Positions 54,390 to 64,000 of a DNA stretch of 64,000 bases are shown here, piece after piece. A model generated the notes under the pieces. The model was not told where the DNA came from. It did not search any database and was given only the letters and a program-made list of their open reading frames with translations. Source of the DNA: Icerya purchasi (lineage: Eukaryota; Arthropoda; Insecta; Hemiptera; Monophlebidae); assembly GCA_039619475.1 (NCBI GenBank), contig CM077116.1, positions 104,887,164 through 104,951,163 on the forward strand, given 5' to 3'. A program made the position numbers and the translations under genes. Numbering within the stretch: position 1 is the stretch's first letter; each line of letters begins with the position of its first letter.

Positions 54390-56723
54390 GGTTTAGCCGC
54401 CCCGGTTTAGGAGGGAAAAAGTGTCTCTGAACCAAACTTTATAAAAAACATATATACATCTAGAGCGCAAAAAAAGTAGTTGATGCTGAACGTTTCAGAC
54501 CCCTAATTCCACAGGGGGCTATCGTAGTCACCATTTTGTGGTTTTCGGTTTTCTAACAACATAACAGCCATTTTCCGATCGATTTTAATAATTCTTGTTG
54601 CATGTTAAAGATAATGCAAAGTCCTATAACGGTGAATTTTTTCGAATTTTTAGACTCTAAATTCAAATTTTTAAAAATGTTCCAGATTTTTAAAACGTCA
54701 TAAAAAATATTTTAAAAATTCAATAACGACGAATAAAATATATAACATGTATTGTAGTGTAAACTATCTCCTGAAATTTTTTCAGATCTTTAAAAGTGGT
54801 GAAAGAGGTTCAAAAAAAATAAAAACATACATTTTTGGCTGAAAACCCTCTTGAAATTAAACTAATAACAATGTAATAGATATATGTTACGTATTTGAAG
54901 ATAACAAGTTTTCCTGAATTTTTTCAGATTTTTGGAATGGGTGGAACGAGTGAAACAAATCAAAAATTAAATAAAATTATACGTTTTTGGTTGAAAAACC
55001 TTTTGAAATTCAACTAACAACAACGAAATAGATATGTTACGTATATTATAATAAAATGTTTTTCTGAATTTTTTCGGATTTTTGGAACAGATTAAAAAAA
55101 TGAAAACATGCATTTTTGGCTGAAAATCCTCCGAAACTTCAACTGGAAGCAAACTATAAAATGTAAGTTACATAATTTGCCATTATGTTGCTACCTAATT
55201 TGCTATTATGAGATTTTTAAATTCGTGCAGAATCTCTATATTCTTTTTTTATTTCTTAGAAGCATTATATACTTTTTTAGTTATGATAGATTAGTTTAAA
55301 TGCATTTGTGTCATATTTGGAACAAAGAAAAACCCCGTAAGTTTTTTCAACACTCTTTAAAAGTGAATAAAACGGGAAAAAAATCGGACGTTTAGTTATT
55401 TTTTATTATGTGTTATTTCTTCCTGTAATCGCTTGTCTCAATAATATGATAATTTATAAATATTATATTTTAAAACCCTTAAATTACGTTACAAATATTA
55501 TATATTTTTATATATTGCACGGACACAGAGTACCTTTCAATTCATTAAAACATATAACTTTATTTATATTAAATTATTAATTAAATTAAAATACAAGTTT
55601 TACAAACATAATTAATTCACAAAATATATATAAAAAATTCGTCCTACCGGTTTCGTCTACTTGACATATTCATGGACTCTTGAATATGTCAAGTAGATGA
55701 AACCGGTAGGACGAATTTTTTATATATATATATATATATTTTGTGAATTAATTATGTTTTTTAAACTTGTATTTTAATTTAATTAATAATTTAATATAAA
55801 TAAAGTTATATGTTTTAATGAATTGAAAGGTACTCTGTGTCCGTGCAATATATAAAAATATATAACATTTGGAACGTAATTTAAGGGTTTTAAAATATAA
55901 TATTTATAAATTATCATAGTTATTTTTTAATGATTTGTAACAACTGAGCTAGCTTAGAGCTAGTCCTGTGCAATAAGAATCACCGGAAAAAAGCTCTCGT
56001 CGATTTACACGTAAGATTTCAACTACAGACTTTAAAAATACGCAAATTCAGGAAAACTTATTTTAAAATACGTAACATTCCTTTGTTATTAGTTGAAATT
56101 TCAAGAGGTTTTTCAGCCAAAAAATCACGATTTTATTTATTTTTTTACTTGTTCCACTTATTCCACCCTTTCCAAAAATCTGAAAAAATTCAGGAAAACT
56201 TGTTATCTTCAAATACGTAACATATATATATATATATATATTACATTGTTATTAGTTTAATTTCAAGAGGGGTTTCAGCCAGAAATGTATGTTTTTATTA
56301 TTTTTGAACCTCTATCGCCACTTTTAAAGATCTGAAAAAATTTCAGAAGATAGTTTACACTACAATACATGTTATATATTTTATTCGTCGTTATTAAATT
56401 TTAAAAATATTTTTTATGACGTTTTGAAAATTTGGAACATTTTTAAAAATTTGAATTTAGCGTCTAAAAATCCGAAAAAATTCACCGTTATAGGACTTTG
56501 CATTATCTTTATCCTACAACAATAATTATTAAAATCGATTGAAAAATGACTGATATATTGTTAAAAAACCGAAAACCACAAAATGGTGACCACAGCAGCC
56601 CCTGTGGGACTAGGGGCCTAAAACTTTCAGCATCAACTACTTTTTTCTCGCTCTAGATTAATATATTTTTTTTTTATAAAGTTTAATTCAATGACACTTT
56701 TACCCTCCTTAACTGGCTAGACC
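54390..56723. mobile_element. Long inverted-repeat element with an inner palindrome
   Basis: Left end GGTTTAGCC... (54390) and right end ...GGCTAGACC (56723) start arms of several hundred bp. These pair across the element: for example 54530-54800 (ACCATTTTGTGGTTTTCGGT, CCTATAACGGTGAATTTTTTCG) against 56330-56600. Inside each arm a ~130-bp unit (CTGAATTTTTTCAGATTTTTGGA ... TTTTTGGCTGAAAAxCCTCTTGAAATT) is repeated two to three times in mirror orientation. The centre (55402-55919) is a second palindromic element of another family. No coding sequence. TSD not identified. Confidence 0.75.
55402..55919. mobile_element. Palindromic MITE nested in the centre of 54390-56723
   Basis: Near-perfect palindrome 55447-55919 centred at about 55676, where CTTGACATATTCA faces TGAATATGTCAAG. 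Arms contain TTAAATTACGTTAC, GCACGGACACAGAGTACC and GTCCTACCGGTTTCGTCTAC. The right arm has a slightly longer TA run. A left flank (ATGTGTTATTTCTTCCTGTAATCG) matches the flank of the smaller MITE at 42964-43164 in inverse orientation, so both belong to one family. Confidence 0.8.
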
Positions 56724-56754
56724 TTTTGTTTCATTCTTTCGATTGAAACGTTAC

Positions 56755-58437
56755 AGTTTTTTTTTTTTTTTTTCTTTTGGGTTTGTTAAAGTGGATATTG
56801 GCTCAAGAAGAGGGAAAAGGATGAAAGATGGAACCAGATGTTTACATGATTAGACGTAGTTGATAAAAAAGACTCAAGTGCCGCGAGATAACCAAAGAAA
56901 ATGACAAAGAAAGAACTACTCAATAATGAGTTGGAAGACCAATTAATAGAAGCGAAGAATAAATAGAGAAACGTTCGGAAGGGATACGGGTGCACTGAAA
57001 TAAAATGTGATCAGCATCGTCTATAAAATGTAAGAGGAATGGTGAATAAAACGGATGCAGGAAGCAAACTGTTTCCAAAGCGCAGACGGCAGATTGCAGA
57101 AAGAGTTGAACGCCACATGGGAGAAGAATTGAAGAACCAGGAATAAGATAGTCGACTAGGCTGCATAAAGAGAGGTAAAAGGAATCCTCGTATTTGGGAG
57201 TGAGGAAAAATGCGAATTCAACCATAGATTAGAATGAGAAGCTGTGAAAGAATATTAATATTGTAGGATGAAAAAACGTTGAGAAATCTACCGGTAGAAA
57301 AGCATAGACGAGCTATTATATCGGCTGAGTCGTTACCTTTGATTTCAGAGTGTCCAGAAATCCACAGTGAGTCAATTTGGATAGAGTAAGAAAGGAAAAT
57401 GTCGCGGATGAGAGGACGTATGAGAAGGATTACATAATCCGCAGAGGTAGAAGGAAAAAGAGGTGAAATGGTTTGTAGGACACCGTGGGAATCTGATGTA
57501 ATGAGGACCTTATGAGAAACCAGAGAAGAAGTAGTGAAAAGTACGGCACGCAGGATAGCCGTAGACTCGGCATAGAAAACTGAGTAGAAGGAGGAAAGTT
57601 TAAAGGTTTCTGAATAATTTAAGGAAGGATAAAAGAAGACTGAACCAACTCCATTGGGTCCTTAGAGCCATCAGTGAAGATCATAAAATGGTTAGAGAAA
57701 AGAGAGCCCAAGGTGCTTAAAAACTCTGATTTAACAACATGTTGAAGAATAGGTTTGGTAGAGCAAGTTGCGAGAAGGCAATTAATAGGATGTAGGAGGG
57801 TGGAAAAACTGAAAGAAAAGAATGGCCACTTGTCGTAAGAATAAATATTTGGTGAAAACTCGGAGAGACGAGTGGTAATGAAAGATAGTATTGGAGTTTT
57901 GTTGATGGAAAATCGCCAGTTGGTGGTAGATAGAAGAATATAGGTAAGCGCGTTTGATTAGAAAGAGGCAGCCTAAATAAGATATTCCAACGAAAAGCGG
58001 TTCGGCGTGTAAAGCAGAAATACGAGTGCTCTTTCTAGTTCCCACACAGAGGCCAAAACAAATATTCTGGACACGGTCGAGTTTGGAGAACAAGGACCTG
58101 GCAGAATTTCCATAGATGAAACAGCAGTAATCAAGGATAAAACGAATAAAGGGTTTGTAAATCACTAGTAGAATGCAAGAATCTCTCCCTCCCCCCACCA
58201 ATTAGTATGGAAGAGAGACTTTATCAGGTTGATCCTTTCGAGAGAGGACAGGTAAAGATGGTTGAAGTGATTATGGAATGAAAGACGATTGTCCAGGTTA
58301 TACAGCCCGAATATACTAAGTAAATAACAATAACTGTTGGTGAGACATGAAATTAAAGGAAAAACCATATCTACTATCCAGATATTTTTTAACTTTTTTT
58401 TTTTTTTTTTTTTAATAGAAGGAGGAAACATCTTCAA
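56755..58437 (-). pseudogene. Decayed I-group retrotransposon copy
   Basis: T-run and TTTTGGGTTTGTTAAAGTGG 3' signature at about 56758-56795, then minus-strand ORF2 remnants. The C-terminal block (56920-57225) contains FIDDADHILFQCTRIPSERFS. A decayed RNase H lies around 57340-57620. A post-RT block (57782-58201) reads FILDYCCFIYGNSARSLFSK, then LDRVQNICFGLCVGTRKS. RT thumb text (58165-58437) reads DNRLSFHNHFNHLYLSSLER and TNWWGE. Multiple frameshifts. An unexplained T-run (about 58397-58412) marks the 5' side. Confidence 0.8.
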
Positions 58438-58868
58438 ACTTCCCTTTCATATAATAGTTTGCCCATATAACTATCCTGCCATTCATTATAGTCTATAATT
58501 ATAAAGAAAACGGAAGTTTTCAAATAAAATTAAAAAGCATATACACAAGGTACACATTTAAATAAAAACTTATTACAATTTTGACTTATTTTCGGAAATA
58601 AAGTTCGCACGTCGCCTTCATTGTAACTAACGATATGCTACTGCCAAATTCACAATTTCGAATGCTGTTTCATTATAATTTGCTATTTGCTGTTTTTTAT
58701 ATATATTTTTTATATACATATATTCAATTTTCTAAAACGGAAATAAACATTTCACCTTCGAAAAAAATTAAGTTTGGGGAAAATACTCATATATACTCGT
58801 ATTTAACAAGTAGCAAAAGCTTAATTTATAACCTAAGCCAAAAAAACTTTAATAAATCTTAACACCAT

Positions 58869-58960
58869 CTAGCCAGATGAAGAGGAAATATGGATAGAGC
58901 GATTCATCATGAGATTAATAATAAAGGAAGAAATCAAAGGGGCCATAAAAGCATTATTTA
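58869..58960 (-). mobile_element. Scrap of the I-group RT domain
   Basis: About 90 bp (GATAGAGCGATTCATCATGAG, then ATTAATAATAAAGGAAG) match, in reverse complement, the LIINLMQNRSIHLSAPS region of the RT in the copy at about 42090-42130. It is probably part of the decayed copy to its left, displaced by intervening sequence. Confidence 0.55.
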
Positions 58961-59834
58961 TATGTGTTGCAGAGTCGTTTCGGTAGAAATTTATTTATTT
59001 TTTATTATATCAAATTGGAAATTTTTTTCGTTATAAATTCTAATGGGACTGGCCTAAGAATTACGTGGTAAATTTTGATCGTTTTATACAAAGTTTAGAA
59101 GAGAAAGAGACAGAAATGTAAGCAAGAGGGGTCAAGGGGCACAGCGCCTTACGAGGCCAAAATGGCGGAGTTTATATATATGTATATATACGAGGAGATT
59201 GGATTCGCTGACCGTTTCGCGGGCCGTTCTTTCGGACTTTAAACTGTATTACTTCGTACATTTTCATAAAATCTGCAGCGTTTATATATACTAATTTCAT
59301 TTTTGAAAAAATATGTACACCAATACGTCAATTAAAAAAGTAGGATTTAGATTAAAATATCAGAAAAACTGAAACCGCCAGCAGTGTAATATATGTGAGA
59401 GGAATATATTACATTTAATTCTTTTTGGAGACTTTAGTATGTAGGTTAAAAAGAATGAAATATATCTATACGTTATCTGAAATATTATATTCTAATTGCA
59501 ATTTAAAGCACTTTCTTGCCAGTCGACCGCTAAGGAACAACACAATAATAATAATATACAAAGTTTTGTGGATAGAATAAAGGAAATATTTAAAACAATA
59601 CGTATCACTGTTATCGGCTGGAGTGCGATGATGGTTAACTTGGTATCAGTTCACTACGTTTCTGATTCTGGAGATCAATTTCAAATCACTCGACAAAATA
59701 ATTAATATAGCCTAATATATAATTTCGATGAAATATAACGACGAAATTAGTCATGCAGTATTAAGAAAAAAGAAACTGATGCCTCATTAATAAAAAATAA
59801 TTTCTTCGCAATAGCCAGATATTTTTTCATAAAA

Positions 59835-61398
59835 GGTATAGCCGGGTTTATATGGGAAATCTGCCCTTGCGGCTTTTTCGACTCGCATTTGGGGGAGCCT
59901 TTCTGGATAGTGTCACTCACCAAATTTTGTCAGAAAATGTCTTTTATACTCCTCTATACTCAGGAATTTTTTCGAAATTTTTAAAGTGGTGGAACAATAT
60001 GAAAAAAATTAAAAAGCAATTTTTTTCATAATTTTGCGTTTAAACAAATTTAAATATTTTTTATTGCTAAAAAATTCATAAAAAATATATTTTTTTATTG
60101 AAAATTAAGAATTACATCGTTAAAAAAAATTTTTCAACACTTTACTGCAAAGTGATTGCATGAAGACCTTTAGAAATTACATAAAATATAGGCTAGCTCA
60201 CTACATTGCCATCTACGGAGATTTTTTCTTGTTAATAGTAGATTTACACACGCGAAAGAAAATGTTTATTTTTGTTTATTTTTAATATTTGTCTAAATTC
60301 CGTGTTCGCCTATCAATTCCGCTTTTAGTGTTATTTCTTATAAAGGCACAATTTTTAGTTGTTTTCAGCTATGGCCAGTCATTTTTGTTTACCGCCGCGT
60401 AACAAAAACGGAAAGATGGCCGCTCGTCAACCGTTTGCGATCGAGTCTTTTCGCCTGTGTTGTTGTTGTCCGCTCGTTGTTGAAGTAACTCCTTGAGTCG
60501 TCTGTTTATTGATGAAAAAGTCAATGTCGTTGTGAATGAGGACGGTGACGAAGACTAACCTTATTTAAAATATCATCATAAATTTTTGAAAATTATTATA
60601 TCTAATGTCAGTTATTTGAAATAATTCTGTTAAACGGTGTCTAAATTATAATAAAGTTACTTTAATAATCGAAATTTTTGTCTTTATAGGATCGAGACTG
60701 AAAAATTATTCCCAATACCCTGGAAATATTATATAATCGTCTTTATGTACAATTTAGCGTGGAGTAATATTCATTTAAAAACTCTTTAATTATTTTTTAC
60801 ACTCCTAATAACTTTATGCAGGATATGTCTTAGTTTTTTATGGTTTTCTTTATGTTTTTTCTTTGGTGAGATCGTATTTTCGTTTAAAAAAATTATTATT
60901 TGTGAATTTTTTATACAATAAAAAATATTTAAATTTGTTTAAACGCAAAATTATGAAAAAAATTGCTTTTTAATTTTTTTCATATTGTTTCACCACTTTA
61001 GAAATTTCGAAAAAATTCCTGAGTATAGAGGAGTACAAAACACATTTTCTGACAAAATTTGGTGAGTGACACTCTCCAGAAAGGCATTGAAAAAAAAGAT
61101 TTAAATTTTATTTCCGTCGACAAAAATCGGCTTTTCGTTTAAAAATTATGACCATATATTTTTTCATGTATTTTATTCCTAAGAATAAGGGAAAAAATCA
61201 CCATTCATTAATTTTGAATTTTACTATGAAAAAAAAATAAAATCGAAAAAATAGGTTTTTTTGAAAAACTCGAAGGTCGTTTGAGATAAAGAGCTAAAAA
61301 TTTGGCTAAATTTTTTTTTATTCGACACCAAAATGATCCCCCAAGTGTGAGTCAAAAAAGCCGCAAGGGCAAATTTCCCATATAAACCCGGCTATACC
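59835..61398. mobile_element. Non-autonomous element with long terminal inverted repeats
   Basis: Left end GGTATAGCCGGGTTTATATG (59835) and right end ...GGCTATACC (61398). Inner blocks pair too: CTCACCAAATTTTGTCAGAAAATGT and a CGCAAAATTATGAAAAAAATTG block (59915-60060 against 60916-61070). The right arm has about 250 bp extra (61085-61340) absent on the left. The interior (60130-60910) includes a GC-richer patch (60361-60560) with a 41-codon open frame from ATG 60371. No transposase. Ends resemble those of 54390-56723 (GGTTTAGCC), suggesting a common superfamily. TSD unresolved. Confidence 0.75.
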
Positions 61399-61719
61399 CT
61401 TTATAAACTGTATCTGTTCATAGATTTCAATAATAAATTTTTTATATTTAGCACACTAATTCAGTATACATAAATAAATAAATGTTGTCAAAAATAATAT
61501 ATTGTTATATTAACTCTGTTCATACAGAAACGTCTAGGACACAATGATAATGATAGTTTAAATATTTAAATTTCAGGAAGTGCTACGTTTCCATTGTAAC
61601 TAACATTGATAATTTTTGTTACATTTTTTTAAAATTGTGGAATCCTGAATTTTAAAATTTTGGATATTTCATATTTTTCTTATGCTTTAATGAAACAACA
61701 TTGGGTAAAAAAAAAAAAG

Positions 61720-63045
61720 CTGTAGCTGTTATGAGGGCTGTTGACTTTTTTATTATTTTTCTCCCACGACAGTAATACTTCGGGCGCATTAGATATAAAG
61801 CAAAAAATAGAGCAAATGTCCCTAGTTCCATTCTATAGCAGCTGGAGATATTTTTATTTTTTTAATTGACGTATTTTCGCCTTTATAATGTGGAAATAAA
61901 TAAATGGGCAAAAATTTTAAAACTTAAAGAATCAAATTTTAAAAATTCGGATTGTGGCTTGAATAAAATTATTAATCTCTTCATTAGTTACGAACGAATT
62001 TTTTACTCTTAAAGGAATATGAGCATGAGGAAAACGTATTTTTTGGAATTCGATTACGTATAAAATATAAACCATTTTTCTGAAAATTTCATCTGACTTT
62101 CAAACTTTTAATAAATCATTTAATTTTAATTGGAATATCCTTCAATATAGACAATCGATGTGATGCTTTTCATTTAAATTTAATTTAATTTCTCTCCAAA
62201 TAGGATTATACGTCATCGTAATAAAAAACGTTAGTTTACCTAATCTGGCAACAACTGCCATACCATCCTGATATTTTAATTGCATATAACGCGGACCGTG
62301 TGTACATGAGCTTGGAAGGCAAATTTTCCTGGTTTTGGACCTATGACGGTCAGTTTTTCGAATTTCATAAAACTGTTCATGTCCATTTAACTTTTAAATT
62401 CTGGGGCTCCCGCATTTTCCATATATTCCAGCGATTCTATAACATTATTTAAAAAAGAGAATGACCCTCCAGCTACCATTGAAAGAGCTGTGGACTTTTT
62501 TTTAGTTTCCAGTCTTACCGCTTTCAGCATATATGTTCCCAAATTTTGGTTCCTAAATATCAAAATATTCCGAATCTCTTATTTTTCCTGTATTTGGGGA
62601 CCTTAGTGTGCAAGTTAAGAAGAAAATCAATACCGTAACACATATAGATCCGGCTGAGGAATTTTTTTAACTTTTTTTTCTTGAAACTTGACTTTCAAAT
62701 TTTTCAAAATTTGAGCACTTTAATTTTGAAATTTTATTTTATCGATTGAAATATATAATTTAAAAAAAAAATTGAGTTCCCAGCTACCATGGAAAGGGCT
62801 GTGGACTTTTTTTTAGTTTCCGGAGTTGCCGCTTTAGCGTTATTTTCCAAAATTACGGTTCCTTAATATCAAAATTTTTCGAATTTTATATTTTTCCTCT
62901 ATTCTGGAGACCTTAGTATGTAGGTAATAAAGAAAATCAAAACCGTAACTTATATAGAAGCGTCTGTGGAATTTTTTGAAAATTTTTTGCTTAAAATTTG
63001 ATTTTCACATTTTTCAAAAAAATAATAAAAATGCTTTATTTATGT
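61720..63045. repeat. Degenerate ~300-bp tandem repeat
   Basis: Blocks AGCTACCATKGAAAGRGCTGTGGACTTTTTTTTAGTTTCC recur at about 62475 and 62775 (offset 300). Each is followed by GGTTCCTxAATATCAAAAT and a GGAGACCTTAGTRTGxAGGT block. A more diverged relative begins near 61720, and a GGAGACTTTAGTATGTAGGT scrap lies at about 59427. No coding sequence. Confidence 0.65.
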
Positions 63046-64000
63046 ATTTTTTTTTTATCAAACTCCAAAAGAACATCCTTCAAAATGCTACTAACTAATT
63101 AAACGGGCTGGTGTTGATCAGTGTTTTTCCCCCTTATTTCGAGCTAGTTGGCATCGGTGGACAGTTAAACTTTAATAGTTCATATCTCAGTATTGCTTAC
63201 CTACATCCTTGATGAGTCAGCATCTTTTATGGATTAACGTAAAAAGGAGTAAATAAATAAATAAAAACTTTCCAGTGTTTACGAAAATAAATCAACTAAA
63301 ATTTTTAATAAACGAACTTGTTTTTTGAAACGGCAAATAGAATGAAATGAGGAAAATCATGGTACCTTAAGGCAGGAAAAGTTGAATAGAGAGCTAAACA
63401 GATTGTAAATTTTGGAAAAAATGGAAGATATATCTGCGAGGTTTAGTGTCAGTTATTAAAAGAAAGTTAATGCTAAAGACAGGGAATTTAGTAAGAAATC
63501 AACCAATACAGACAGCAGATCGGGTAAACGGACACAGCTTGCTCACAGCTATTTATGCCGAACCGGTAAATATTCCGATTACTAATCTCCAACACTCGTA
63601 TCTGCATTGATCGAATATTGAGTGAACAAAAGTTCTTTAAGAGCCACGGTTTTTTGATTTTTTTGATGGGTTCGTCAGGCAGGAACTTCTGATAAATGAA
63701 TAAAAACACGAAAATCTTGTGCACCGCTTCTAATAAATACCTTTGTGATAATCGTCTGAATGTAATTATTAAATTGTCCGCTTTCGAAAATCGTTCGATA
63801 AAAGTGTATTTTCCTAGATAAATTTTTTAATAAACAAATCATAACAAACGGGTTTAAAGTAGGCGAAAAATTGCGTTAATTTATTTGCTTTATACTATGT
63901 ACCATCTGGGTTTTATTAAATGGATATTGATTATAAACAAATATTTATTTATGTTTCACACTAAAATATTATTGTTTTTTTAATAAATACAAATATAAAT
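63046..64000. other. No recognisable gene
   Basis: AT-rich DNA to the window edge. A 78-codon minus-strand frame at 63488-63724 has no family resemblance. Confidence 0.5.

Overview
This is a gene-poor, AT-rich piece of an animal nuclear genome, most likely an insect. It has no operons or ribosome binding sites. Almost everything recognisable is a transposable element: mariner, hAT/ZBED, several clades of non-LTR retrotransposon, MITE-like palindromes, and one virus-like Polinton/Maverick-type element. I found no host gene, tRNA or rRNA that I could support. The mix of elements and the low GC suggest an arthropod, but the species cannot be read from the window.

Layout. 1-6.5 kb: a hAT C-terminal relic, a non-LTR relic and a dead mariner. 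6.5-17.3 kb: two hAT elements side by side, both broken by later insertions. The first (6527-15546, minus strand) carries a nearly intact I-group non-LTR element (7085-12191, 5-bp TSD TAACG) inside its transposase, and probably a second non-LTR fragment (13867-14936). The second hAT (15567-17302, 8-bp TSD CTATATAG/CTATATGG) carries a 3'-end scrap of the same I-group family. 19.5-20.5 kb: a young, 5'-truncated Jockey-type element with TSD AAGTTCCT. 22.4-25.7 kb: a decayed RNase H-bearing non-LTR element.

26.0-42.9 kb: the main object. An I-group element (TSD CTTCGTT) is split inside its RNase H domain by a 14,039-bp element at 26894-40932. That element has a 6-bp target-site duplication (AACGTA), AG...CT termini and terminal inverted repeats. 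It is mostly a giant palindrome: two 5,295-bp arms, collinear without net indels and nearly identical, around a 686-bp spacer. Each arm encodes the same two intact proteins. One (282 aa) matches the zinc-finger-bearing region that precedes the protein-primed DNA polymerase B of Polintons. The other (334 aa) is unrecognised, with weak exonuclease-like features. Both genes start with the same few residues behind the same ~450-bp upstream module. No polymerase, integrase, ATPase, protease or capsid gene is visible, so the element looks like a palindromic, non-autonomous derivative (a 'snap-back' satellite) of a Polinton-like element. The right arm lost 2,657 bp near its end between AATTCA microhomologies.

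43-64 kb: a small palindromic MITE and a related larger one, more non-LTR relics (46-48, 50-51, 52, 57-58 and 58.9 kb), two inverted-repeat elements (54390-56723 and 59835-61398) and several tandem-repeat tracts. Copies of the I-group family recur at 7-12, 16, 26/41, 52, 57 and 58.9 kb, all on the minus strand.

How the parts interact: the window is a nest of parasites inserting into each other. Frame continuity across insertion sites dates them in order: hAT before I-group element, and I-group element before the palindromic Polinton-like element.
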